From Bacillus sp. FJAT-49711 (lineage in GTDB: Bacteria; Bacillota; Bacilli; Bacillales; Bacillaceae_C), in NCBI RefSeq assembly GCF_018343715.1, contig NZ_JAGYPL010000001.1:620001-684000 (forward strand): DNA of 64,000 bases, read 5' to 3'. Each line of letters starts with the position of its first letter. The stretch's first letter is position 1. The notes below the pieces were generated by a model. It had not been told where the DNA came from, searched no databases, and saw only the letters and a list, made by a program, of their open reading frames with translations. The position numbers and the translations under genes are program-made. Below are positions 35,576 through 44,301 of the stretch, piece by piece.

Positions 35576-37852
35576 TTGAACTGGAAGATGAATTTTCATG
35601 ATATCTTGACAGAGTTAAAAACGAATCCTGCGTTTAAAAATAATATAGTTAGCTGGCACACATTAGAAGAAGAAGCGGCAAAAACGATTCCATTCCCTTC
35701 TGAATTACATCCTGAACTAGTACAGTCTTTACATAGTAAAGGCATTAAGGAATTATATACCCATCAACAAGAGGCATTTCTGATGGCAATGGCTCGAAGG
35801 AGCATTACAGCTGTTACACCAACCGCATCCGGAAAAACGCTCTGTTATAATTTGCCGGTTCTTCAAACGATATTACAAGATCCCTCCGCTCGAGCATTGT
35901 ATATTTTCCCGACAAAAGCACTTGCACAAGATCAAAAAAGTGAAATAAATGAAGTAATTGATGCTGCGGGGCTGCCGATAAATAGCTATACGTACGATGG
36001 GGATACCCCTGCAAATATTCGCCAAAAGGTGAGAAAAGCAGGGAATATCGTAATTACAAACCCAGATATGCTTCATTCAGCCATCTTGCCTCATCATACA
36101 AAGTGGGTCTCATTATTTGAGAATTTAAAGTTTGTTATTTTAGATGAGCTCCATATTTATCGAGGAGTGTTTGGAAGCCATGTAGGGAATGTCATTCGCA
36201 GGTTAAAGAGGATTTGTCGATTTTATGGATCTAATCCAGTTTTTATTTGTACATCTGCGACCATTGCCAACCCGAAAGAACTAGGTGAAAAGTTAACTGG
36301 TGAACAAATGCTCTTAATAGACAATAATGGAGCGCCTCGGGGGAAAAAGCATTTTATTTTTTATAATCCTCCGATCGTTAATCAACAGTTGAATATTCGC
36401 AAAAGTGCTACTTTGGAAGTGCGTAAATTAGCTAGAGAGTTTTTAAAAAATAAAATTCAAACAATCATATTTGCAAGAAGTCGTGTGAGAGTAGAAATTA
36501 TTCTTACATATTTGCAAGGTTTGGTAAATAATCAGCTTGGTCCTAAGTCTATTAGAGGTTATCGAGGGGGTTATTTGCCAACTCAGAGAAGAGAAATCGA
36601 AAAAGGATTAAGGAATGGAGATATATATGGTGTTGTAAGCACCAATGCTCTTGAACTCGGAGTCGATATTGGCCAACTTCAAGTTTGTATTATGACTGGG
36701 TATCCTGGAACGATTGCAAGTGCTTGGCAACAAGCAGGCAGAGCAGGGAGAAGAAGAGCGGAATCGTTAGTGATTATGGTTGCAAGTTCTGCACCGCTTG
36801 ACCAATATATCATTGAAAACCCGAATTATTTCTTTCATCAAACACCAGAAACCGCACGTATTAATCCTGATAATCTCATTATTCTAGTAGATCATTTAAA
36901 ATGTGCAGCTTACGAATTGCCTTTTGAAGAAGGAGAGCATTTTGGCGACCTAGAAGTTGAAGAAATATTGGATTTTTTAACGGAAGAAAGAGTTTTGCAT
37001 AAAAATGGGGTTAAATGGTACTGGATGAATGACTCTTTTCCAGCACATAATATCAGCTTACGTTCGGCATCGCAAGAAAATGTTGTCATCATTGATCAAA
37101 CAGATCGTTCAAATGTAAAAGTAATTGGAGAAATGGATACATTTAGTGCGATGACACTTTTGCATGATGAGGCTATTTATTTGCATCAAGGAATTCAATA
37201 CCAAGTCGAATTTCTCGATTGGGATGAAAAAAAAGCATATGTAGCGGAAGTAGAAATCGATTATTATACCGATGCCAATTTAGCGGTCCAGCTAAAAGTA
37301 TTGGAAGAAGATAAAAGAAAAGAGACGGTAGATGCTGAGATTGCCTTTGGGGACGTTTCAGTTAATGCGATGGCAACTATTTTTAAAAAGATTAAGTTTG
37401 AAACACATGAAAATATCGGCTCTGGTCCAATCCATCTGCCAGAAATGGAATTACATACAAATGCGGCTTGGATTTCTTTGCATAATGAATTGAATGAGAT
37501 CGGTATGGAGGATCTTGAATATGGATTGGTTGGCTGTGCTCACGCTTTAAAAGCTATTATTCCTTTATTTGCTATGTGTGATCCAGCGGATATTCATACT
37601 GTGCCACAAGTTAAGGCAACTCATAATAATAAACCGACAATCTTTATTTATGACCAATATCCCGGAGGTATTGGAATTAGTGATAAAGTTTATGAAATGA
37701 TGCCAAGTATTATTGAAGAGGCTAAGAATCTAGTTAACGGTTGCCCATGTCTGGACGGATGTCCTTCTTGTATTGGTACGGATATTTCCACTATCCGAAC
37801 GAAAAAGATTACCGTGAAACTGCTCGAGGTTATGCTTTGTGCATCACGATAA
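35576..37852 (+). CDS. mrfA: DEAD/DEAH-box helicase MrfA (YprA), mitomycin repair
   Basis: A 758-residue superfamily 2 helicase. Helicase motifs include VTPTASGKTLCYNLPV (Walker A), VILDELHIYRG (DExH), CTSATIANP, and VSTNALELGVDIG ... QQAGRAGRRR (motifs V and VI). A C-terminal DUF1998 module ends in a four-cysteine cluster, CPCLDGCPSC. B. subtilis YprA, renamed MrfA, acts with the exonuclease MrfB in removal of mitomycin C damage. The pair is adjacent here, 19 bases apart. The start is probably TTG 35576, after GAGGTGATAGG; GTG 35567 lies in that site. Confidence 0.94.
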   Translation: MNWKMNFHDILTELKTNPAFKNNIVSWHTLEEEAAKTIPFPSELHPELVQSLHSKGIKELYTHQQEAFLMAMARRSITAVTPTASGKTLCYNLPVLQTILQDPSARALYIFPTKALAQDQKSEINEVIDAAGLPINSYTYDGDTPANIRQKVRKAGNIVITNPDMLHSAILPHHTKWVSLFENLKFVILDELHIYRGVFGSHVGNVIRRLKRICRFYGSNPVFICTSATIANPKELGEKLTGEQMLLIDNNGAPRGKKHFIFYNPPIVNQQLNIRKSATLEVRKLAREFLKNKIQTIIFARSRVRVEIILTYLQGLVNNQLGPKSIRGYRGGYLPTQRREIEKGLRNGDIYGVVSTNALELGVDIGQLQVCIMTGYPGTIASAWQQAGRAGRRRAESLVIMVASSAPLDQYIIENPNYFFHQTPETARINPDNLIILVDHLKCAAYELPFEEGEHFGDLEVEEILDFLTEERVLHKNGVKWYWMNDSFPAHNISLRSASQENVVIIDQTDRSNVKVIGEMDTFSAMTLLHDEAIYLHQGIQYQVEFLDWDEKKAYVAEVEIDYYTDANLAVQLKVLEEDKRKETVDAEIAFGDVSVNAMATIFKKIKFETHENIGSGPIHLPEMELHTNAAWISLHNELNEIGMEDLEYGLVGCAHALKAIIPLFAMCDPADIHTVPQVKATHNNKPTIFIYDQYPGGIGISDKVYEMMPSIIEEAKNLVNGCPCLDGCPSCIGTDISTIRTKKITVKLLEVMLCASR

Positions 37853-37871
37853 AATAAGGAGATGATAATGA

Positions 37872-39089
37872 ATGTCTCTGAAAAATAAACTGAATCGTTT
37901 TAAGGCACATATGAATATTAGTGAACATGAGAAAGAAGATAGCTCTCCAATAGAACAAATATCTATATTGCCGGATTCGGAAGAATGGTTAAAAGCGGGA
38001 GCCTCTCCTTATTTTCATGACAACCAATTTTGTTATATTAAGGAGATTCGCTATCCTCTTGATTATCAACATGGAAATTACCGTTTAAAGGATTTTCTAG
38101 CTGCGTTTTCTTTGTGGGAGGATTTTTCTGGTCGGCACCCATTATCGGTTAAAGGAATGTCACCTTCTGATTTATTTTTCTTCGATACTGAAACGACGGG
38201 ATTATACGGTGGAGTGGGAAATTCAATCTTTTTACTCGGTTATGCTCGTTTTGTAGGTGATGAATTTGTTTTAAGACAGCATTTTTTACCGGAACCGGGC
38301 TTTGAAGTAGCTCTTTATAAAAGTTTTCTTGAGAATGTTGACTATACAACACTTGTAACGTATAACGGAAAAGCTTTTGATTGGCCGCAAGTTAAAACTC
38401 AGCATACACTTGTGCGTCAACATGTTCCTAACCTTCCCGCTTTTGGACATTTTGATTTATATCATGCTTCTAGAAGACTATGGAAAAATAAACTGGAATC
38501 CGTAAAACTTGCTAGAGTTGAAGAAGAAATATTAGGCGTAAAGCGTATTAATGATATACCCGGCTATCTTGCTCCGATGATTTATTTTGATTATGTGGAG
38601 AGGAAAAATCCAGAAGGTATACTAGAGGTCCTGAAGCATAATGAAATTGATATCCTTTCATTGATCACTTTATACACTCATTTAACATACCAAATTCAAG
38701 GGGTTGACCCTAAACAAACTCCTACTGAAAAAATGCTTATTGCCAAATGGTATCAATATATTGGAGAACGAGACCTTGCTGCTGACACATTCGAAGTTGC
38801 AGCAGATGAAGGTGACTATTTCGCTAAGCACGAGCTTGCATTTTATTTAAAAAGAGCTGGGAAATATGATGATGCTAGGGAAATTTGGTTAGAAGTCATT
38901 ACTCACGGGGAGGATTCGATTAAAAAGGACGCATATATTGAGTTGGCAAAGCTAATGGAGCATCAATATAAAGACTATATTCAAGCCCTTGAATTTACGA
39001 GGGCAGCAATGGAATTGCATTTTATTAAAGATGATCGTTTTGCCAAAAATGCTAATAAAAGATTGGCAAGGCTTTTAGGCAGGAAATAA
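37872..39089 (+). CDS. mrfB: DEDD-type exonuclease MrfB (YprB) with TPR-like C terminus
   Basis: A 405-residue metal-dependent exonuclease partner of MrfA. The catalytic domain begins near residue 100 with FFDTETTGLYGG (Asp, Glu) and continues with VTYNGKAFDWPQVKT, GHFDLYHASRRLWK and HNEIDILSL, supplying the remaining acidic residues. From about residue 290 a TPR-like helical region follows (AADTFEVAADEGDYFAKHEL; KYDDAREIWLEVI). AAGGAGATG precedes the ATG at 37872. It forms an operon with mrfA. Confidence 0.93.
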   Translation: MSLKNKLNRFKAHMNISEHEKEDSSPIEQISILPDSEEWLKAGASPYFHDNQFCYIKEIRYPLDYQHGNYRLKDFLAAFSLWEDFSGRHPLSVKGMSPSDLFFFDTETTGLYGGVGNSIFLLGYARFVGDEFVLRQHFLPEPGFEVALYKSFLENVDYTTLVTYNGKAFDWPQVKTQHTLVRQHVPNLPAFGHFDLYHASRRLWKNKLESVKLARVEEEILGVKRINDIPGYLAPMIYFDYVERKNPEGILEVLKHNEIDILSLITLYTHLTYQIQGVDPKQTPTEKMLIAKWYQYIGERDLAADTFEVAADEGDYFAKHELAFYLKRAGKYDDAREIWLEVITHGEDSIKKDAYIELAKLMEHQYKDYIQALEFTRAAMELHFIKDDRFAKNANKRLARLLGRK

Positions 39090-39323
39090 ACTGAGAAATA
39101 ATTTAGCCATCATTTCCCGGGCAAGCGCAGTATTCGACTGAAAACATCGTATTTCATAGATTTTTACACATTTCGCATAAAATTAGTCGGAACTTGGATC
39201 TGATTTTCCGAATTTTACTGAAAGAGTTTTACGAAATATAGGTATTATGATTAGTACATGTGTCAGTCCTTTCTCATAGGCTGTAAGTGTAAAGTGATAT
39301 ATAAAAAGAAAGGAGCATTCAGC

Positions 39324-39671
39324 ATGTTTAATCCATGTAACACAAAGGTCTGCCCACCTATTGTTCATCCAACTAAATGTTGCGTCAACCATACTGTATC
39401 GAATGTTATTGTACCAGAAATCCATCCATCCCATACGACAACAGTTAATCATGAGAACATTATTCACGAGCATTATTTCCCGCACACAACATCATTTGTC
39501 AACCAAGTTAATAATGAGAACGTCGTAATGCCAGGACCAGGACCGGGCTTTGGGCCAGGAATGGGACCAGGAATGGGTCCGGGAATGGGACCAGGATTCG
39601 GAGCAGGACCAGGATTTGGTGGAGGACCAGGACCAGGATTTGGCCCGGGAATGGGACCAGGATTTTATTAA
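39324..39671 (+). CDS. cotD: Inner spore coat protein CotD with a Gly-Pro-Met repeat tail
   Basis: A 115-residue protein. Residues 1-70 follow the CotD pattern: MFNPCNTKVCPPIVHPTKCC, then VNHTVSNVIVPEIHPSHTTT and EHYFPHTTSFVNQVN, rich in His, Pro and Cys. From residue 72 to the end it consists of tandem GPGF/GPGM/GPGMGPGF units, ending in FY. To my knowledge B. subtilis CotD lacks this tail. ATG 39324 follows AAAGGAG; the longer frame from 39258 has no ribosome binding site. The place after mrfAB matches B. subtilis cotD. Expression in the mother cell late in sporulation is expected. Confidence 0.9.
   Translation: MFNPCNTKVCPPIVHPTKCCVNHTVSNVIVPEIHPSHTTTVNHENIIHEHYFPHTTSFVNQVNNENVVMPGPGPGFGPGMGPGMGPGMGPGFGAGPGFGGGPGPGFGPGMGPGFY
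39532..39668. repeat. Degenerate tandem repeat coding the Gly-Pro tail of CotD
   Basis: Units such as GGACCAGGA, GGAATGGGTCCG and GGATTTGG recur with a 6-12 base period across about 135 bases. The collagen-like composition and repetitive DNA make this segment prone to length change. Confidence 0.8.
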
Positions 39672-39681
39672 AAAGTTCATT

Positions 39682-39720
39682 TAAACGAGGATAAGATAGA
39701 GTATCCTCGTTTTTTTTTGA
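39682..39720 (+). terminator. Rho-independent terminator after cotD
   Basis: AAACGAGGATA and TATCCTCGTTT form a stem of about 11 bases with a short loop (AGATAGAG), followed by a run of T. Confidence 0.95.
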
Positions 39721-39866
39721 GATTAAAACCTAATTAAGAATATTTCTGCATGGTGAATCTAGAGGAAAACGTGATAACAACATAGTATGAAAGAAAAAAT
39801 GATGAATACATAATAAATAGCAATGGTCAAAAATGATCTAGATGGACATGTTTTTTGGATCAAACT

Positions 39867-40015
39867 TGCGTCACGATTAAGTCAGAAAGGCGCTGGAACC
39901 ATTGCCGCTATTGGACTTTCATCACAATTTAGTCTGAATCATAACGGATTTATGGCTACTTTTGAATTAGCATCTCAATAGAGTCCAAATCACAATAAAA
40001 CTAACATCAAAATAT
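39867..40015. repeat. Degenerate ~51-bp tandem repeat, three units, upstream of gpsB
   Basis: Three successive blocks begin CTTGCGTCACGATTAAGTC (about 39867), CTTTCATCACAATTTAGTC (about 39918) and TTAGCATCTCAATAGAGTC (about 39965), each continuing with a GAATCA/AAATCA-like part. Units 1 and 2 agree at roughly 60% by eye, unit 3 less. No frame runs through all units. The cotD-gpsB gap (39672-40139) otherwise contains the cotD terminator and an AT-rich stretch with TTGCAA and TTGACA hexamers near 40065-40078. Confidence 0.5.
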
Positions 40016-40139
40016 AATATAGCCACTAGTTTTTGAAACTTCTTTGAAACTTCTCAAAAATTACTTGCAAAATTGACAAAAACATTTTATTTTGAAAGAA
40101 TGATGATAATGTAGTGTGAATTTTAAGGTGGTGTTTCGG

Positions 40140-40439
40140 ATGTTAGCGGAAAGATTAAAACTGACTGCAAAGGAAATTTTAGAAAAAGAATTTAAAACAG
40201 GTGTACGAGGGTATAAACAAGAGGACGTTGATAAATTTTTAGACTTAATTATTAAAGATTATGAAACTATGCATCAATTAATGGATGAACTTCAGCAGGA
40301 AAATCTACGTTTGAAAAAACAAATGGAAGATCAATCTCGTAGGCAACCTGTGCAGCCTGCAGGGACGACTAATTTTGATATATTAAAACGTCTCTCTAAC
40401 TTGGAAAGGCATGTATTTGGCAGTAAGCTTGATGAGTAA
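40140..40439 (+). CDS. gpsB: Cell cycle protein GpsB
   Basis: A 99-residue DivIVA-like coiled-coil protein that shuttles PBP1 between septum and side wall. The N-terminal membrane-binding and dimer region [36 protein letters not shown] and the coiled coil [17 protein letters not shown] are clear; a flexible linker and a short C-terminal helical trimer ([16 protein letters not shown]) follow. ATG 40140 is used, eight bases after AAGGTGG; the longer frame from 40116 is not needed. Its client PonA is also encoded in the window. rnpB follows, as in B. subtilis. Confidence 0.96.
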   Translation: MLAERLKLTAKEILEKEFKTGVRGYKQEDVDKFLDLIIKDYETMHQLMDELQQENLRLKKQMEDQSRRQPVQPAGTTNFDILKRLSNLERHVFGSKLDE

Positions 40440-40462
40440 TTAATTCTACCATTAAATACCGC

Positions 40463-40491
40463 TTGCATATTAGTAGGATAAATAATAAAAT
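40463..40491 (+). promoter_or_regulatory. Candidate sigma-A promoter for rnpB
   Basis: TTGCAT at 40463-40468 and TAAAAT at 40486-40491 with 17-base spacing, about 28 bases before the mature RNA 5' end. Confidence 0.6.
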
Positions 40492-40518
40492 TAATAGTCG
40501 GTAAGAAAATGTAAAATC

Positions 40519-40926
40519 AATAACATTCAGGTAATCGCTGCTGATTCAGCAGAGGAAAGTCCATGCTCGCACGGTGCTGAGATGCCCGTAGTGATCGTGC
40601 CTGGTGAAACAATAAGCCAGGGCAGTCTGGATTTAGTCTAGATTGACGGCGGGGAAAGTGCCTAAGTCATTTTTGTATGATATGGTGCAAATACCCTTAA
40701 AGTGCCACAGTGACGTAGCTTTGTTGGAAACAACAAAGGTGGAACGCGGTAAACCCCACGAGCGAGAAACTCAAATTTTGGTAGAGGCACTCTTTCTGAG
40801 GAACTGAACAAGGAAAGAGGCAGGAAATAATTTTCCTGCAGATAGATGATTACCGCCTGAGTACGAGGCTTCCCTATAGCCGTTTGCAGTACGATGGTAC
40901 AGAACATGGCTTATAAGAATGTTATT
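40519..40926 (+). ncRNA. rnpB: RNase P RNA, Bacillus type (type B)
   Basis: The catalytic RNA that matures tRNA 5' ends, about 405 bases. Conserved blocks include GGTAATCGCTGC, AGAGGAAAGTCCATGCTCGC, GGTGCTGAGATGCCCGTAG, AAAGTGCCACAGTGACG, GTGGAACGCGGTAAACCCC, CGAGCGAGAAACTCAAATTT, AGATAGATGATTACCGCC and GAGTACGAGGC ... CAGTACGATGGTACAGAACA. AATAACATTC at the 5' end pairs with GAATGTTATT at the 3' end (P1), setting the boundaries. The layout of insertions corresponds to the type B fold of Bacillaceae. It lies between gpsB and the GGDEF gene. Confidence 0.97.
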
Positions 40927-40948
40927 ATAGGTTTGAATCCAACGAAAT

Positions 40949-41027
40949 GAGGCTTTCCGAAAAGTACTTAGACCCTAGTATTTGGAAAATTCCAAGTGGT
41001 CTAAGAGACTGGGGAAAGTCTTTTTAT
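40949..41027 (+). terminator. Multi-tier terminator after rnpB
   Basis: GGCTTTCC with GGAAAGTC, CTTAGACC with GGTCTAAG, and TTGGAA with TTCCAA are nested complementary pairs, followed by TTTTTATTTAT. It lies about 20 bases after the RNase P RNA. Confidence 0.75.
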
Positions 41028-41084
41028 TTATCAGCGTACATAAAAACACTTTTATCATATGTTACAGGAAGTTGATCAGGGAAA

Positions 41085-42815
41085 ATGGGATTCATAAATA
41101 TTGAACAATTCATTCAATCAGAAGATGATCTGCATCAATTAGACATTTTAGGGAAAATACTGGAACAAATAAGTGAAGGCGTCATGGTAGTAAATGATAA
41201 GCGTCAAATTATTTATATTAATTCAGCTTTTGAAATCGTTACCGGTTATAATCGGAATGAAGTTTATATGCAAAATCCAAAAATTTTACAATCCGGATTG
41301 CACGATAAGCATTTTTATCATAAGTTATGGCAAATGATTTCCTTAGAAGGCAGCTGGAGCGGGGAAATTTGGAATAAGCGAAAGAATGGTGAATTTTTCT
41401 TAGAGTGGCTTACCATTAGCGAAGTTAAAAACCCAGATGGATTAGTTCAGGGATATATAGGGGTATTCTCTGATATAACAGATCGAAAAAAAGCTGAAGA
41501 TGAACTGAAAATGCTTGCTCATTATGATGCATTAACAGGGGTTCCCAATCGTCATTCTTTTACTAAAAGATTTTCGGACCTCCTTGATATTTCAAATCAA
41601 TCACAACAAAAATTAGCTTTATTATTTTTAGATTTGGATCGATTTAAACAAATAAATGATTCCCTAGGACATGAAGCAGGGGACAAGCTATTAATGGAAG
41701 TCGCCAGCAGACTTCAAGAATTGATAAAAAATAAGGATGTTATCGCCAGATTAGGTGGGGATGAATTTGTTATTATATTATCAAATATAAAACATCAAAG
41801 GGAATCGGTTCATATTTCAGAAAAGATAATTGAAATTTTAAAAAAGCCGTTTAATATTGATGGGCAAGAAGTTTATATTACAACAAGTATAGGAATTAGT
41901 TTTTTTCCTAATGATGGAAGCAGTTCGGAAATCTTATTAAAAAAAGCTGACAAAGCGATGTATATGTCTAAACTGAATGGGAGAAACCAATATGAAATCT
42001 ATCATGAAGGAATGGTTCATTCAGATAAAAGCCAAATAAAAATGGCAGCCCAATTAAGAAAAGCATGGAAAAATAATGAACTGTATCTGCTCTATCAACC
42101 AATTATTAATGTCAAAAGCGGAAAAATAGAAGGTATAGAAGCTAAGTGCCACTGGAAAAGTAATGAATTTGGCGAGATTTTACATGAAGGATTAATCTCG
42201 CTTGCTGAAGAAACAGGATTAATTATACCTATATCCAATTGGATTCTTGATCAAGTATGCGAAGATATAAAGTATATTAATCTTGTTGGCTACCCCGGAA
42301 TTAAGGCAACGGTGAATATTTCACCGCTTCATTTCCAGCAAGAGCATTTCGTAAAAGATATAAAATATGCGATTGAAGATTCAAATATTCCCGCTCGAAG
42401 GATTGAACTTGAATTATCTGAAAGTGTAATTATGCCTCATGCATCTTTAGTGAAAAGTAAATTAATAGAACTAAAAAAAGTAGGTGTCAAACTGACGATT
42501 GATCGTTTTGGAGCGGGCTATTCATCATTAAGTTATTTACATCGTTTTCCAATCGATAAATTAAAAATTGATCAAAGTTTTATACAAAACATAGGGAAAT
42601 ATGAAGATGATGCCTCGATTGTTGAAGCCATTATCCATTTGGGAAAGCATCTTCATTTACTAGTTGCTGCCGAAGGAGTATTGAATGACAGGCATTTCAA
42701 ATATTTAAAAAAACTAGGCTGCGATGCTATACAAGGACAATATATATCCCCTCCACTTCATTTGGAAGAGCTGTTGGAGTTATTGAAGGAATGGGATCCT
42801 AGTCTAATTTTATGA
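41085..42815 (+). CDS. PAS-GGDEF-EAL protein with intact GGDEF and degenerate EAL domain
   Basis: A 576-residue cytosolic protein with no membrane segment. A PAS domain with PAC motif (about 20-140; EGVMVVNDKRQIIYINSAFE ... GVFSDITDRKKAE) is followed by GGDEF (about 145-310; HYDALTGVPNRHSF, ARLGGDEFVII) and EAL (about 320-570). The cyclase signature is intact, so c-di-GMP synthesis from GTP is plausible; the inhibitory RxxD site reads KNKD. In the EAL part the signature is EAK, the catalytic DDFG reads DRFG and EGVE reads EGVL, so phosphodiesterase activity is unlikely. It is 158 bases after rnpB and abuts ypsC. Confidence 0.92.
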   Translation: MGFINIEQFIQSEDDLHQLDILGKILEQISEGVMVVNDKRQIIYINSAFEIVTGYNRNEVYMQNPKILQSGLHDKHFYHKLWQMISLEGSWSGEIWNKRKNGEFFLEWLTISEVKNPDGLVQGYIGVFSDITDRKKAEDELKMLAHYDALTGVPNRHSFTKRFSDLLDISNQSQQKLALLFLDLDRFKQINDSLGHEAGDKLLMEVASRLQELIKNKDVIARLGGDEFVIILSNIKHQRESVHISEKIIEILKKPFNIDGQEVYITTSIGISFFPNDGSSSEILLKKADKAMYMSKLNGRNQYEIYHEGMVHSDKSQIKMAAQLRKAWKNNELYLLYQPIINVKSGKIEGIEAKCHWKSNEFGEILHEGLISLAEETGLIIPISNWILDQVCEDIKYINLVGYPGIKATVNISPLHFQQEHFVKDIKYAIEDSNIPARRIELELSESVIMPHASLVKSKLIELKKVGVKLTIDRFGAGYSSLSYLHRFPIDKLKIDQSFIQNIGKYEDDASIVEAIIHLGKHLHLLVAAEGVLNDRHFKYLKKLGCDAIQGQYISPPLHLEELLELLKEWDPSLIL

Positions 42816-42826
42816 GGGTGAAAGAT

Positions 42827-43963
42827 ATGGGAACGTATAATTTAGTTGCAACAACTGCAATGGGAATTGAAGCTATTGCTGCAAATGAAGTGAAAGAGCT
42901 AGGCTACGACTGTACAGTTGAGAACGGGAAAGTGATGTTTAAAGGCGATGAATTGGCAATTGCGCGAACAAATTTATGGCTAAGGACTGCTGACAGAGTA
43001 AAAATTGTAGTAGCAGAATTTAATGCTTCGACTTTTGATGAGCTTTTCGAAAAAACAAAATCGATACGCTGGGAAGACTTTCTCCCTGTGGATGCGGAAT
43101 TCCCTGTTCAAGGTAAATCTGTTAAATCAACATTATTTAGTGTGCCAGATTGCCAGGCAATAGTAAAAAAAGCAATAGTTGAAAGATTGAAGAAGGCATA
43201 TAATCAAACGAATTGGCTTGCTGAAACAGGCCCATTATTTAAAATTGAAGTATCTTTACTGAAGGATAAAGCCACTCTCACAATCGATACGAGTGGGGCA
43301 GGACTTCATAAAAGAGGATATCGAATTGATCAAGGGGATGCTCCGTTAAAGGAAACATTAGCTGCTGCACTTATTCAACTAACGAATTGGCATCCTAACC
43401 GAATCCTCCACGATCCTTTTTGTGGTTCCGGAACAATTCCAATAGAAGCTGCCTTAATTGGCCAAAATATTGCACCTGGTTTTAATCGTGAATTTTTAAG
43501 TGAGACCTGGCCGTGGATGAGTGAAGATGTTTGGAATAAAGTTAGAGAAGAGGCTGAGGATTTGGCAAATTACGATCAACCATTGGAGATATCAGGTGCC
43601 GACATTGATCACAGGATGGTTGAAATTTCAAACAACAATGCATTTGAAGCTGGGTTAGGGGATTTAGTCACCTTTAAACAAATGCAGGCAAGTGATTTTA
43701 CATCTAAGAAAGATTTTGGAGTCGTTATAGGGAATCCACCATATGGAGAAAGAATAGGAGATAAGAAAGAAGTAGAGCATATGTATCGAGATATAGGAAA
43801 AGTTTTTCAAAAACTTGATACTTGGTCTGTTTATATTCTTACTTCACATTCTGATTTTGAAAAACTGTATGGAAAACAAGCAACAAAAAAAAGAAAACTG
43901 TTTAACGGGTTTATTCGTACGGATTTTTATCAATTTTGGGGACCGAGACCACCACGGGTATAA
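42827..43963 (+). CDS. ypsC: THUMP-domain class I methyltransferase YpsC
   Basis: A 378-residue RNA methyltransferase of the RlmL N-terminal type, predicted to make N2-methylguanosine in 23S rRNA. An N-terminal ferredoxin-like plus THUMP module (TTAMGIEAIAANEVKELGYD ... VKSTLFSVPDCQAIVKKAIV) precedes a Rossmann methyltransferase with HDPFCGSGTIPIEAAL as SAM site and the catalytic NPPYGERI. ATG 42827 follows GAGGGTG; the in-frame ATG 42812 overlaps the end of the GGDEF gene. Family and position match B. subtilis YpsC. Confidence 0.92.
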   Translation: MGTYNLVATTAMGIEAIAANEVKELGYDCTVENGKVMFKGDELAIARTNLWLRTADRVKIVVAEFNASTFDELFEKTKSIRWEDFLPVDAEFPVQGKSVKSTLFSVPDCQAIVKKAIVERLKKAYNQTNWLAETGPLFKIEVSLLKDKATLTIDTSGAGLHKRGYRIDQGDAPLKETLAAALIQLTNWHPNRILHDPFCGSGTIPIEAALIGQNIAPGFNREFLSETWPWMSEDVWNKVREEAEDLANYDQPLEISGADIDHRMVEISNNNAFEAGLGDLVTFKQMQASDFTSKKDFGVVIGNPPYGERIGDKKEVEHMYRDIGKVFQKLDTWSVYILTSHSDFEKLYGKQATKKRKLFNGFIRTDFYQFWGPRPPRV

Positions 43964-44031
43964 TTACGAATAAAAGATCTCCTTGCTGAATATACTTCAT
44001 GTATAACATTTTTTGCAAGGAAGTTTTCATA

Positions 44032-44214
44032 ATGGCTCAATCCATGAATGAAATGGAGATTATTACAAGAGCTATTCATACATCATATGAAGCTCTGGAA
44101 AAAGAAGATCAATTATCTGAAGCAGCTTTAGAGAGTCTAAAAGATGCAGAGAACAGCTTACATAAAGCACTAGAATATGTTTTAACAAATAGGAGAAATA
44201 AAGGATTCTCATAA
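44032..44214 (+). CDS. Small helical protein of unknown function
   Basis: A 60-residue acidic, helical protein (SMNEMEIITRAIHTSYEALEKE ... SLKDAENSLHKALEYVL) without Cys, signal or membrane segment. GCAAGGAAG lies upstream of ATG 44032. It is alone between ypsC and ypwA and is followed by its own terminator, which supports a real gene. I do not recognise the family. Confidence 0.65.
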   Translation: MAQSMNEMEIITRAIHTSYEALEKEDQLSEAALESLKDAENSLHKALEYVLTNRRNKGFS

Positions 44215-44216
44215 AG

Positions 44217-44250
44217 ATGCAAGTGCCTTTTCAGCGCTTGTGTTTTTATT
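44217..44250 (+). terminator. Rho-independent terminator after the small gene
   Basis: GCAAGTGC and GCGCTTGT pair (one mismatch) around a seven-base loop, followed by GTTTTTATTTTTTTTC. Confidence 0.75.
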
Positions 44251-44301
44251 TTTTTTCTTTATGTTAGAATAAAAGGGATAAGCGATAAGGAGGCAAAATC
44301 T

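Noticed and set aside
39492-39680. Ser/Trp/His-rich reverse frame opposite cotD
   Set aside because: It is antisense to the Gly-Pro repeat tail; no start signals.
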